Made by a program: the position numbers and the translations under genes. A stretch of 13,825 nt of DNA from Syntrophorhabdus sp. PtaB.Bin184. GTDB taxonomy: Bacteria; Desulfobacterota; Syntrophorhabdia; Syntrophorhabdales; Syntrophorhabdaceae. The stretch is taken from NCBI GenBank assembly GCA_002067555.1, contig MVQQ01000244.1, positions 1 to 13,825 of the forward strand. Direction: 5' to 3'. Positions 1-8,497 of this stretch are shown here, one piece after another. Each line of letters opens with the position of its first letter. Positions within the stretch are counted from its first letter, which is position 1. The notes under the pieces were generated by a model. The model did not search any database. It worked only from the letters and a program-made list of their open reading frames with translations, and had not been told where the DNA came from.

Positions 1-457
1 CCGCCTCTTCCAACCCACGTAAGGTGTATGCATTGCCAGGGCCTCCGTTCTGCGCGTCATCAGATGTTGTCCAAACCACCCTGTCATTATTCCAACATAT
101 GCCGGGGGGACTCAGCCCCTACAAGTTTATCATCATTTGTACCATACATCTTAAGACGATGATATCAGAACTGTGGAAAAGGTGGAATAGAGATAGCGAA
201 GCCCCTGTTTGCCTAAAAGAAACAGTCGGGGGGGATGACTTTTGTCTCTTTCGTCTTTTTGGAAGCTAACCTTGATGAGTAAACGGCAGTATCTTGTTGC
301 GCAAGCTCGAAAGGGGCTTCGCTATAGGAAGTCACGCACATAACGCTCGTATGAGAGGTGACAGTCATCAGATGGTGTTATTATAACAGAATCTTCCCAA
401 ATAACGATATGTAATTTATGGGTACATAATATAGACTTCATTTATATATATAGGTGG
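1..457. other. Intergenic region without a convincing gene
   Basis: No reading frame here looks like a protein gene. The longest, plus strand 24-269, has no recognisable motif and no clear Shine-Dalgarno site. On the minus strand an ATG at 33-31 is preceded by GGAGG at 46-42 (8-nt spacing) and stays open for 11 codons to the left edge, so a leftward gene could start there, but this is too short to judge. Positions about 365-455 are strikingly AT-rich compared with the GC-rich genes around them. They contain a small hairpin (408-413 with 423-428) and a TATAAT on the minus strand (385-380) without a good -35 box. No intrinsic terminator for the leftward regulator gene is apparent. The inverted repeat at 193-325 is listed separately. 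Confidence 0.6.
193..325. repeat. Perfect 14-bp inverted repeat bounding a 133-bp element
   Basis: ATAGCGAAGCCCCT at 193-206 is exactly reverse-complementary to AGGGGCTTCGCTAT at 312-325, with 105 bp between. Just inside the left arm is a second perfect stem, CTGTTT (205-210) with AAACAG (220-225). The arms could close a structured RNA on either strand or be the ends of a small non-autonomous mobile element. No target-site duplication is visible directly outside the arms, and no transposase or known RNA motif was recognised. The function is unknown; the repeat itself is certain. Confidence 0.6.
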
Positions 458-2416
458 CTAACCCATCGATATCAAATATGCTCTCAAATTGAGCTTCTTT
501 CCGTTGAGATTGAGCTTGCTCCTGATGTTGTTGCGGTGCGTATCGATGGTCCCCGTGGAGACATTCATGATCTGCGCTATCTCCTTGGAGGTCTTGCCGG
601 CCTTTATGAAGTTCGCCACCTGTATTTCCGTGGGCGTGAAGTTGGAATATTTCATCGACATCTTCTGCAGGAAGGGTGACAGTATCTCATTGAGGTTACG
701 TTCGACGATGTCCACATAAGAGACCTGCCCGGGGTCGAGCCGGCCCTTTCTCATCTTGTCGATGTAGGGAAAGACGAGAGCCTTGATGTTGGCCATCAGC
801 TTTTCCTCGAGTTCTTTCTTGTCATCGTCCCGGTGTTTAAGAAGGACCTTGAGCGCAGTGTTCGCCTCCTCCAGCCGGCTCGACTCTATCTTCAGCTCGA
901 ATTCCCTCTTTTTCAGTGACTCCTCTGTGATCTTCCGGCCCGTTATGTCCTGAATGATGGCGCAGATATACCCTTCTCCCTCATATTCCATGTAGTTTCC
1001 CGCGATCTCAACGGGAAACAGCTTCCCCCTTTTCGTCCGGAAGACAGTCTCGACACTCTCGGGCGTGCGGTCAACGGTCCTCTTGCTGTTGTTCATCCAC
1101 ATTTCCCCGGAACTGCTTGCATCCAGTTCATAGATCGTCTTCCCCCTCAGCTCCTCCCTGGTGTAGTCGAGAAGTCTGCAGATCTCATCGTTCCCGTATA
1201 TTACCTGCCCCTTCCCTGATATCCACAGGACACCCACCGCCGCGTTGTCCACGGCGAATTGCGTAAATTTCAGGGCGGCACCGGCCTTCCTGATCTCCGT
1301 GACATCATTGGCGAGGAAGATGCGGTAGTTCTTCCCGGGGAATTGAAGGGCGTGACCCGTTATCTCCACATCGATGATGGTGCCGTCCTTCAACCTGTGC
1401 CTCCAGGGAACCCTTTCCTGTGACGGGTCGGGCTTCGAAAGGTGAGCAAGAAGCGACGGGACGTCCTCGTCGGGTTTTAAGTCCTTGAGGGTCATGCCAA
1501 GAAGCTCTTCCCGCGAATACCCGTAGCTGCGCACCGCAAAGGTGTTCACGTCGACTATCTTCAGGGACTCGAAATCGTAGACGAACGTCGGAAAGGGGAT
1601 GTTGTCGAACATATTCCGGTAGCGCTCCTCGCTGTCCTTCAGCTCCTTTTCCGTCTTCTTCCGCTCCGTTATGTCCCGCCAGACAACATACATGAGGGGT
1701 TTCGTGTCGCCGAAAGGGATCGTCGTCACGGATATCTCCACCCAGAAGTCCCTGCCGTCCACGCTCCGGTGGAGCCACTCGAAGCGGTTGCTTCCCTCCC
1801 GTTTCGCCCGCTCCATCACCTTATCGCCCTTCACCCGCGAAAGCTCTCCATCGGGCTGGTATTCAGGCGAGATCTCAAGCGGGTGGTACCTGAGGAGTTC
1901 CTCCTTCGACGTGCACCCCATGATGCGAACAGCCGCCTCATTGCAGTCGATGTAGCTCCTCCCGTCGAATATGAAGATGGGATCGACGGACTTCTCGTAG
2001 AGCAGCCTCAGTTTGGTCTCATTCTCCTCGAGGGCTTCTCTCGCCTTCGCCAGCTGGGTGATATCCTCGTAGGCTATGAGGATCTCGCCGGATGCGAGCT
2101 GCACGGGCATGAAATGGATGGTCTTGGCTGTTCCGTCCTTGCAGGAAACACGGAAGACCCAGGGTTTCTTTTCGCCGGGCTTGAACAGCTCAAAGTCCTT
2201 GATCCAGGTGTCCACCACCAATCTGCGGTATTCCGGGTCGGGATACGCCTTTTCGAACCATGCCTTGCCGTCGGGAATGTCGGTCAGATCGTAGCCGAAC
2301 ATCTCCCTGAACTTGGGATTGAGGTAACGGTATTCCCCCTCCACGTTGATAAGGGCCAGACCCACGGGTATGTTCTCCGCGAGTATCTGGAATGTTTCGC
2401 CCTTTTCGACAAGCAT
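458..2416 (-). CDS. Multi-PAS sensory regulator with C-terminal LuxR-type HTH
   Basis: This 652-residue protein is built from four PAS domains at about residues 8-120, 133-250, 262-375 and 382-493. Three of them end in typical S-box tails (WRDITERKK, ANDVTEIRK, IQDITGRK). A coiled-coil linker (about 495-545) leads to a LuxR-family helix-turn-helix at about 590-650, with FTPTEIQVANFIKAGKTSKE, then the recognition region VSTGTIDTHRNNIRSKL. There is no histidine-kinase or GGDEF module and no membrane segment or signal peptide. It is therefore probably a cytoplasmic one-component regulator that senses a small ligand, redox state or gas through PAS and binds DNA directly. The ATG at 2416 is preceded by a GGTGGGGG-type ribosome site. 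It is divergent from the lytic transglycosylase gene. The architecture is clear; the signal and targets cannot be read from sequence. Confidence 0.9.
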   Translation of the reverse strand: MLVEKGETFQILAENIPVGLALINVEGEYRYLNPKFREMFGYDLTDIPDGKAWFEKAYPDPEYRRLVVDTWIKDFELFKPGEKKPWVFRVSCKDGTAKTIHFMPVQLASGEILIAYEDITQLAKAREALEENETKLRLLYEKSVDPIFIFDGRSYIDCNEAAVRIMGCTSKEELLRYHPLEISPEYQPDGELSRVKGDKVMERAKREGSNRFEWLHRSVDGRDFWVEISVTTIPFGDTKPLMYVVWRDITERKKTEKELKDSEERYRNMFDNIPFPTFVYDFESLKIVDVNTFAVRSYGYSREELLGMTLKDLKPDEDVPSLLAHLSKPDPSQERVPWRHRLKDGTIIDVEITGHALQFPGKNYRIFLANDVTEIRKAGAALKFTQFAVDNAAVGVLWISGKGQVIYGNDEICRLLDYTREELRGKTIYELDASSSGEMWMNNSKRTVDRTPESVETVFRTKRGKLFPVEIAGNYMEYEGEGYICAIIQDITGRKITEESLKKREFELKIESSRLEEANTALKVLLKHRDDDKKELEEKLMANIKALVFPYIDKMRKGRLDPGQVSYVDIVERNLNEILSPFLQKMSMKYSNFTPTEIQVANFIKAGKTSKEIAQIMNVSTGTIDTHRNNIRSKLNLNGKKLNLRAYLISMG

Positions 2417-2487
2417 CGTCCCGCCCCCACCTGAAAGGACCCGCAGGGCCTAAACGCACCCCCTTATCGCGGTCCACCGGTAATGGA

Positions 2488-2503
2488 AATGTTTGGGAAC
2501 ATT
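2488..2503. promoter_or_regulatory. Candidate operator, 6-4-6 inverted repeat in divergent region
   Basis: AATGTT (2488-2493), four spacer bases TGGG, then AACATT (2498-2503) form a perfect palindrome. It overlaps the downstream edge of the -10 box of the candidate leftward promoter. This is a sensible place for autoregulation by the LuxR-type protein or control by another factor. The symmetry is seen; the binding protein is a guess. Confidence 0.3.
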
Positions 2504-2529
2504 ATAATTAAGTACCGACGCACAGTAAA
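2501..2529 (-). promoter_or_regulatory. Candidate sigma-70 promoter for the PAS/LuxR gene
   Basis: On the minus strand TTTACT (2529-2524, four of six matches to TTGACA) lies 17 bp before a perfect TATAAT (2506-2501). This would give a 5' UTR of about 80 nt before the ATG at 2416. The motif ATTATAAT is nearly symmetric, so a TATAAT also reads on the plus strand (2503-2508), but no acceptable -35 box stands 16-18 bp before it there. Confidence 0.35.
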
Positions 2530-2643
2530 CGATTTTCACGACATATGGCGCGGTGCCGCCGATACACCACTGACTGCCCCCCCGTGTTAACGTGCACAGG
2601 GCGCAGGTTGACATCGCCGGAACAACTGGTGTATGAATTATGC

Positions 2644-3234
2644 ATGACAAACTGGTACCGGGTAAGATTCGCCGCATTCCTCACCCTTGTGGTGCTCTGC
2701 TTCGCCATACCCGTCGCGGCTGTGTATTCCTCTTTCCAGAAGCAGCAGCACATACGGGAGCAGATAGTCCTTCACCTCAGGAACGCCAACGCGAACCTGA
2801 ACGAGAAGGACCTGCGGGCTATTTCCCGCACCGTTTGCGAAGCGTCGAAAAAATACGGGATCGACTACAGGCTTGTTCTCGCACTGATGAAGGTTGAGTC
2901 CAATTTCCGCCATGACGCCGTCTCAGGGATGGGGGCACGCGGTCTCCTTCAGGTCAAGCCGTCCCTGGCAAAGTACATGGCCTCGGACATGGGGATCGAG
3001 TGGAGAGGAAACCGCACCATCGACGACCCCGGGAACAACATTAGAATAGGAATCCATTTCCTTTCAGAGCTTGTCCACCGTTTTTACTGCGTCACCACGG
3101 CTCTGCGCGCTTACAACATGGGCCCCGAGAAGACGCGGGAACTGCCGCCGGAGAAGATGACCTCCCCCCAGGGGTTCCCCGGACTCGTACTGCGGGAGTA
3201 TGACAGGAACATAGTGATATTGCCCGATCCTTGA
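2644..3234 (+). CDS. Membrane-anchored lytic transglycosylase (SLT family)
   Basis: This murein-cleaving enzyme of the soluble lytic transglycosylase fold has 196 residues from the ATG at 2644. Residues 1-30 contain one hydrophobic segment (AAFLTLVVLCFAIPVAAV), an uncleaved anchor or signal peptide, so the catalytic part faces the periplasm. The SLT motifs are in order: ALMKVESNF with the catalytic Glu at residue 85, GLLQVKP (100-106), and AYNMGP (156-161) in place of the usual AYNAGP. The frame is open upstream to an ATG at 2545, but those extra 33 residues are Cys/Arg-rich and unlike a signal sequence, so the start directly before the hydrophobic segment is preferred; GTG at 2629 is another option. 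No strong ribosome site is seen. The stop overlaps the TTG start of mfd, which suggests co-translation. Confidence 0.85.
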   Translation: MTNWYRVRFAAFLTLVVLCFAIPVAAVYSSFQKQQHIREQIVLHLRNANANLNEKDLRAISRTVCEASKKYGIDYRLVLALMKVESNFRHDAVSGMGARGLLQVKPSLAKYMASDMGIEWRGNRTIDDPGNNIRIGIHFLSELVHRFYCVTTALRAYNMGPEKTRELPPEKMTSPQGFPGLVLREYDRNIVILPDP

Positions 3235-6200
3235 GAAACAAGTACCCGGTGCATCCCTCCGTGACCGATCCCCGGAACGTCAAGACCGATGATGCCCATG
3301 ATGGCTGCCTGTATATAACGGGCAGGGCGGGGTCCTTTGTCTCCTTTCTCGTGGCACAGAGGAAGAAAAGAACACTTTTCCTCTACGAGGATGACGACTC
3401 CGCGGACCTTGTCCGGGAAGAGATAGCGTACTACGGCAACAGGGAGGTCGCTCTCTTCCCGCCTTATCAGGACCGCGTCTTTGAGGAAGAAGACGATCTC
3501 CGGCGCAGCGGCTTTCTCTATCGCCTCGCTACCGATGAGACCTTTATCGGGCTATTCCCCGTCTCTTTTCTTTCCCACACACTGCCTCCCCCGGAAAGGA
3601 TCTCAGAGGACATCACGGCCCTGACGGTCGGCGACACCGTTTTTCCCGAGAACATCCATGACGACCTCGACAGGAAGGGTTACGAATTGGCCCCTCTCGT
3701 GCGTGAGGCCGGCCAGTGGGCGAAACGGGGCAGCATCATCGATTTCTTCCCCCCCGCCTCGGACAGGCCGGTGAGGTGTGAGTTCATAGGAGACCAGATA
3801 CTCTCCCTGAGACATTTCAATCCTCTTTCCCAGAGGTCCGAGAAAGAGGTTGTCCGCTGCGACATAACATCCATTACAGCAAAGCATGACGGCGGGTCAT
3901 CCACCATAATCGACTATCTCGGGGGCCCTCTCACCCTCGTCCACCCGGGACATTCCTCCATCGGCCAGGCACTCGACACCGCCGACCCGGCCACCAAGGA
4001 TGGTTGGGGACGCCTTCTTCGAGAGGCGGAGCAGATAGACCTTTCCGGCATCGTCGGTCCCGATGAGAGACAAAGGACGCTCAGGGCCGTCTCCAACGAT
4101 GATCTGCGGCAGCTCTTTCTCCTCCATAAAACCGAGATATTCCACATACTCCGGGAGAAACTTGAAAAGGAATGGTCCCACTATCCTTACGTCTATCTCT
4201 TCGCCAACACGGCGCACCAGGCCAAAAGGCTCCAGGAAATATTCGAGAGCTACGGCCTCGTACTGCCCATCCTCTCCCGCATATCCTACCGGAGACGGTC
4301 AAGGGAATGGGGCATCATCGAAGGACCCATACGCCGCGGCTTCAGAACCGACGACGTTATCGTCCTCACAGAAGACGACATAGCAGGACCCAAGAAAAGG
4401 GTCGTCAGGAGACAGGTCGGCAGCCGGGACGAGTTCCTTGCCTCCTTCAAGGATCTCACGGAAGGTGAGCTCGTGGTGCACGTGGACCACGGGATAGGGG
4501 TCTACCGCGGCATCTTTCCCCTGACCGTCAACGGGTTCACGAAAGACTTTCTCCTCATCGAGTACCTGGGCGGCGACAAGCTCTACGTACCCGTCGACGA
4601 CCTGCACCTGGTGCAGAAGTTCATCGGCAGTGAGAAGTTCAAGCCCAAGGTCGACCGGTTGGGCTCGAAGTACTGGCTCAATACAAAGAAACGGGTACGC
4701 AGGCAAATCGAGGACATGGCCGGCGAACTTCTTGAAATCTACGCGGCACGGCAGATGTCGGAAGGCCACAGCTACCCCCCCGAGGATGAGCTTTTCAGGG
4801 AGATGGAATCCCGCTTCGAATACGAGGAAACGGAAGGCCAGATAAATGCCATAAATGACGTCCTCGCAGACCTGAGAAGCACGAGACCCATGGACAGGCT
4901 CGTCTGCGGCGATGTCGGCTTCGGCAAGACCGAGGTGGCCCTTCGAGCGGCTTTCAAGGCCGTCCTCGACGGAAAACAGGTTGCCGTGCTCGTACCCACC
5001 ACTATTCTCGCCCAGCAACACTTCAAGACCTTCAGTGACCGCCTCTCCGATTATCCCATCGTCCTCGGGATGCTGTCGCGCTTTCGGACGAAGGAACAAC
5101 AGGCAGAAACGGCCCGGCTTCTGGCAAAAGGACAGGTGGACATTATAATCGGCACCCACAGGCTCCTGCAAAAGGACGTTTCATTCCGTGACCTCGGGCT
5201 TCTCATCATCGACGAGGAACACCGTTTCGGAGTGAGACACAAGGAGAGGCTCAAGACCATCAAGAAGACGGTGGACGTTCTGACCTTAAGCGCCACGCCC
5301 ATCCCGCGCACCCTTTATATGGCAACCTCGGGGATCAGGGACCTCAGCGTCATCGACACGCCGCCGCTCGACCGCCATGCGGTGAGAACGACGGTGGTGA
5401 AGTTTAATGACGCCGTCGTGGCGCGCGGCATACGCAACGAGCTCGAGAGGTCCGGCCAGGTCTTCTTCGTCCATAACTTCATTCACAACATAGGTGTCGT
5501 CCACGAGCACCTGGCGAGGATCGTGCCCGAGGCGCGCATAGCCGTGGCACACGGGCAGATGAGCGGAAGCCGGCTTGAGAAGATAATGGTGGACTTCATA
5601 GAGAAGCGCTACGACGTGCTCCTGTCGACGAACATAATCGAATCGGGGCTGGACATATCCAATGTCAACACCATCTTCATCAACAACGCCCACAGGATGG
5701 GCCTTGCCGACCTCTACCAGTTGAGGGGCAGGGTCGGACGGAGCACCCGGCAGGCCTATGCCTTCCTCCTTGTTCCCGACGAGGAAAAGTTGACACGAGA
5801 CGCCCGCCTGAGGCTCAAGATCCTTGAAGAGCTCACGGACCTCGGTTCGGGCTTCCAGATAGCGAACTACGACCTGGAGATACGGGGTGCGGGAAACCTG
5901 GTCGGCAAGGAACAATCGGGCAACGTCAACCTCATCGGTTTCGAGCTTTACTGCGACATGCTCGAAGAGACCATGACGAGACTCAGGAACAAGGGTGACC
6001 TTCCCGAGGAAGAGATCAGCACGGAGATCAATATCCCCGTGAATGCCTACATACCCGACATGTACATCCATGATGCCACCCAGAAACTCCTCGCATACAA
6101 AAGGCTCTCCCGTGTCCGCGATGAAGATGAGCTCAGGGAGATGGAGAGCGAGTTGAAAGACCGCTACGGCACCCTCCCCTCCCCTCTTGTCAACCTTCTG

Positions 6201-6452
6201 GAGGTCATTTCGCTGAAGGCTCTCCTTGTGCGCCTCAAGATCCGTAAGGTGGAAAGGAGCGACAGACAGGTGATCCTCCATGTTACGGAACGGACGCCCC
6301 TCGACATGAAAAAGCTTCTCGCCCTCGCCACGGACAGCGGCAGAGGGATCAAGCTCCTGCCCGACGGACGCATCGTCATTCATTCCACCCTTCATGAAGG
6401 CGAACTTATGAATTTCATAAGAAATATATTGATGGAGATCGCACCGCTGTGA
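3231..6452 (+). CDS. mfd: Transcription-repair coupling factor Mfd
   Basis: Mfd is the DNA translocase that removes RNA polymerase stalled at lesions and recruits UvrA for nucleotide excision repair. All modules are present in 1073 residues: the UvrB-like N-terminal region (about 20-300); the RNA-polymerase-interacting (CarD-like) domain at about 400-465, with VVHVDHGIGVYRG; and two RecA-like helicase lobes. The helicase motifs are Walker A GDVGFGKT (560-567, Lys566), DEEH at 661-664, SATPIPRT from 687, then STNIIESGLDI and RGRVGRS. The C-terminal TRCF domain follows. The protein is a little shorter than the roughly 1150 residues usual for the family, mostly at the N-terminus. The start used is TTG at 3231, which overlaps the previous stop (TTGA); GTG at 3249 and 3261 are alternatives. 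It is coupled to a cell-wall enzyme upstream and parvulins downstream. Identification is secure. Confidence 0.97.
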   Translation: MRNKYPVHPSVTDPRNVKTDDAHDGCLYITGRAGSFVSFLVAQRKKRTLFLYEDDDSADLVREEIAYYGNREVALFPPYQDRVFEEEDDLRRSGFLYRLATDETFIGLFPVSFLSHTLPPPERISEDITALTVGDTVFPENIHDDLDRKGYELAPLVREAGQWAKRGSIIDFFPPASDRPVRCEFIGDQILSLRHFNPLSQRSEKEVVRCDITSITAKHDGGSSTIIDYLGGPLTLVHPGHSSIGQALDTADPATKDGWGRLLREAEQIDLSGIVGPDERQRTLRAVSNDDLRQLFLLHKTEIFHILREKLEKEWSHYPYVYLFANTAHQAKRLQEIFESYGLVLPILSRISYRRRSREWGIIEGPIRRGFRTDDVIVLTEDDIAGPKKRVVRRQVGSRDEFLASFKDLTEGELVVHVDHGIGVYRGIFPLTVNGFTKDFLLIEYLGGDKLYVPVDDLHLVQKFIGSEKFKPKVDRLGSKYWLNTKKRVRRQIEDMAGELLEIYAARQMSEGHSYPPEDELFREMESRFEYEETEGQINAINDVLADLRSTRPMDRLVCGDVGFGKTEVALRAAFKAVLDGKQVAVLVPTTILAQQHFKTFSDRLSDYPIVLGMLSRFRTKEQQAETARLLAKGQVDIIIGTHRLLQKDVSFRDLGLLIIDEEHRFGVRHKERLKTIKKTVDVLTLSATPIPRTLYMATSGIRDLSVIDTPPLDRHAVRTTVVKFNDAVVARGIRNELERSGQVFFVHNFIHNIGVVHEHLARIVPEARIAVAHGQMSGSRLEKIMVDFIEKRYDVLLSTNIIESGLDISNVNTIFINNAHRMGLADLYQLRGRVGRSTRQAYAFLLVPDEEKLTRDARLRLKILEELTDLGSGFQIANYDLEIRGAGNLVGKEQSGNVNLIGFELYCDMLEETMTRLRNKGDLPEEEISTEINIPVNAYIPDMYIHDATQKLLAYKRLSRVRDEDELREMESELKDRYGTLPSPLVNLLEVISLKALLVRLKIRKVERSDRQVILHVTERTPLDMKKLLALATDSGRGIKLLPDGRIVIHSTLHEGELMNFIRNILMEIAPL

Positions 6453-6574
6453 TATAAGAGTTCGTTACAGGCTAATTGATCGCCGTCGTGCGCGTCGGAT
6501 CGTTCCGGTCGGGAGCGATTGGCGATAGAGGTTGATATATGCCGGAAAATCGAGAAGGGTTGAAGAGGTGGGGA

Positions 6575-7564
6575 ATGAAGAATGCGGTAATCTGCCTGTG
6601 TTTGGCGCTGTGTCTCTTTGCGTGCGACAAGAAGGACGATGGTAAGGTTCTCGTCACGATAAACAATGACAAGCTCACCATGACCGAGTTCAACAAGGAA
6701 CTCGATAAGATACCGATGAACATGAAGATGATGGTCGCCTCCGAGAGCGGCAAGAAGGCGTACCTCGACAGACTGATCACAAAAAAACTCCTTCTTGCTG
6801 AGGCCCAGAAGGCCAGCATCGAGAAAGACAAGGAATTCGAGAACAAGCTGGCGGAGATCAGGGAACAGCTCATCATAGAATCCCTTTTGAAAAAGAAACT
6901 CGCCGCGGGAGCCAATATCACCGAGGAGGATCTCCAGAAATATTACGACAAGAACAAGGAGAAATTCCGGAAAGACACGGAGATCAATACACGGCACATT
7001 CTCGTGAAATCCAACGAGGAAGCGAAACAGGTGAAGGAGAAGCTTCAGGCCGGTGAGGACTTCGCGGATCTCGCAAAGAAGTATTCCATCGATCCCAACG
7101 CCAAGGTAACGGGCGGCGAGGTCGGCTTCCATCCCAAGGGCACTCTCCTGCCTGAATACGAGGGGGCGGCATTCAAACTCACGAAGGTGGGCCAGACGAG
7201 CGGGATCGTCAAGACCCAGTTCGGATATCACATAATACGGCTCGAAGGGATCAAACCGCCCGCGTACGTTCCCTTTGCGGAGGTAAAGGATTTCATCAAG
7301 CAGCAGCTCATGCAGGAAAAACAAAAGGAAGTGCTCGATAAGTACATCGAAGAACTGAAAAAGAATGCGAAGATCACCATCAACGAGGACCTTTTGAAGG
7401 ACCAGGCCCCCGCCGGTTCTGCAAAACCCGAGACAAAAGACGCGAAACCGGAAGCGAAAGACACCAAACCTGAAGCGAAGGACACTGCATCGGACAAGCC
7501 AGCGGGGACACAGACCACGCCCGCCACCCCGCCAAAAAAGGAGACGGTACCACAAAGCAAATGA
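6575..7564 (+). CDS. Parvulin-type peptidyl-prolyl isomerase lipoprotein
   Basis: This is a predicted lipid-anchored envelope foldase. From the ATG at 6575 it has 329 residues. MKN plus a hydrophobic stretch ends in LFAC, a lipobox with Cys17, which favours this start; GAGG stands 6 nt before it. An ATG at 6539, also with GAGG upstream, would add 12 polar residues. A SurA/PrsA-like helical region (about 25-130) precedes the PpiC rotamase domain (about 136-228), with TRHILVKS, DFADLAKKYS, GGEVGF and QFGYHIIRLEG. The tail (about 282-329) is low-complexity, with near-repeats of KPEAKDT rich in Lys, Pro and Thr, probably a flexible segment. The gene lies 122 nt after mfd, and its stop overlaps the next gene by 4 nt (ATGA). 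The domain is clear; the substrates are unknown. Confidence 0.9.
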   Translation: MKNAVICLCLALCLFACDKKDDGKVLVTINNDKLTMTEFNKELDKIPMNMKMMVASESGKKAYLDRLITKKLLLAEAQKASIEKDKEFENKLAEIREQLIIESLLKKKLAAGANITEEDLQKYYDKNKEKFRKDTEINTRHILVKSNEEAKQVKEKLQAGEDFADLAKKYSIDPNAKVTGGEVGFHPKGTLLPEYEGAAFKLTKVGQTSGIVKTQFGYHIIRLEGIKPPAYVPFAEVKDFIKQQLMQEKQKEVLDKYIEELKKNAKITINEDLLKDQAPAGSAKPETKDAKPEAKDTKPEAKDTASDKPAGTQTTPATPPKKETVPQSK

Positions 7565-8493
7565 AACTCATAACAACACTCATTATTGCCGCAACCATCA
7601 TGACCCTTCCAGCGGTCTCTACACAGGCCGAGGTCATCGACAGGGTCATCGCCATCGTCAATGACGACATTATCACCCTCAAGGATTTCGAGGCATTCGT
7701 AAAGATCGAGAAACGGACGAAATTCACTTCCATCGATGAGTACTTCCGGAACCTCCAGATGAAGGACAGGCTCGATGCTTACGTGGAAGGCGTCCTTATC
7801 AAGCAACAGGCCAAAAAGATGGGGATCGTTGTAGTCGACGCTGAAGTATCGGACTTTATAGAAAGTATCAAGAAACAGAACCTCATCACCGACGTCGAAC
7901 TCAAAGAACAGCTCAGGAAGGACAACGTCACCTACGAACAGTTCAGGGAGGGTGTTAAGCTGAACATCCTGAGGACAAGGCTTCTCGTGCGCGTCGTCTC
8001 CACGGAGATAATAGTGACCGAAGCTCGTCTGAAAAGCTACTACGAAAGCCACCAGGACCTGTTCCGGGAAGAAGAGTTCCATCTGCAGCAGATATTCATC
8101 TCCGGACAACACCCCGACATCCGGGAACGTGCCGATAAGGCCTACACTCAGCTCACCTCGGGAACACCCTTCGAAGACGTCGCGCGCAGTCTCTCCGACG
8201 ACCCCTCTGCCAGGCAGGGAGGCGACATCGGCTTTGTGAAAAGAGGTGACCTCATGCCCACCCTGAGGGATGGCCTGAACAACGTCCAACCGGGATCGTT
8301 CACACCGGTCATCCCGACACAGTACGGCCTGCACATACTCAAACTCCTCGAGGTGAAACGAGCCGAGGTTCTCCCCTACGAAGAGATCAAAAAGATCGTC
8401 AACGACCGTATGGTCATGGAGGAATCGAACAAACGCTACCGCGACTACATGGACAAGCTGAAAAGGACCTCCTACATAGAGATCAAGATCTAG
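7561..8493 (+). CDS. SurA-like periplasmic parvulin chaperone
   Basis: This is a probable periplasmic chaperone/peptidyl-prolyl isomerase for outer-membrane proteins, 310 residues. A signal peptide (MKLITTLIIAATIMTLPAVS, cleavage near STQA-EV at 23-24) is followed by the SurA N-terminal signature VIDRVIAIVNDDIITLKDF (25-43). A helical chaperone region runs to about 165, and one PpiC domain (about 172-265) carries LQQIFIS, PFEDVARSLSDDPSA, GGDIGFVKRGDL and QYGLHILKL. E. coli SurA has two parvulin domains, so this is a shorter, single-domain version. The start overlaps the previous stop as ATGA, and the nearest purine-rich site is some 15 nt away, so translation is probably coupled. The neighbouring pdxA supports the SurA assignment, as surA-pdxA is a known pairing. 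Confidence 0.88.
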   Translation: MKLITTLIIAATIMTLPAVSTQAEVIDRVIAIVNDDIITLKDFEAFVKIEKRTKFTSIDEYFRNLQMKDRLDAYVEGVLIKQQAKKMGIVVVDAEVSDFIESIKKQNLITDVELKEQLRKDNVTYEQFREGVKLNILRTRLLVRVVSTEIIVTEARLKSYYESHQDLFREEEFHLQQIFISGQHPDIRERADKAYTQLTSGTPFEDVARSLSDDPSARQGGDIGFVKRGDLMPTLRDGLNNVQPGSFTPVIPTQYGLHILKLLEVKRAEVLPYEEIKKIVNDRMVMEESNKRYRDYMDKLKRTSYIEIKI

Positions 8494-8497
8494 TTTT

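Noticed and set aside
1..33. Possible start of a leftward gene (ATG at 33-31 with GGAGG upstream)
   Set aside because: Only 11 codons are visible before the edge, too few to distinguish from chance.
24..269. 81-residue plus-strand frame in the left intergenic region
   Set aside because: No ribosome site, no recognisable motif, and it runs through the left arm of the inverted repeat; composition does not look coding.
2545..2643. N-terminal extension of the lytic transglycosylase to the ATG at 2545
   Set aside because: The added residues are Cys/Arg-rich and precede a typical signal/anchor sequence that starts properly at 2644.
4299..5171. Long 290-residue open frame on the minus strand opposite mfd
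   Set aside because: It is antisense to conserved Mfd motifs and has no family features; long antisense frames are expected opposite GC-rich genes.
6499..6519. 8-bp hairpin in the mfd to parvulin gap as a terminator
   Set aside because: It contains a G-U pair and lacks a following T-run, so it cannot be called a terminator.
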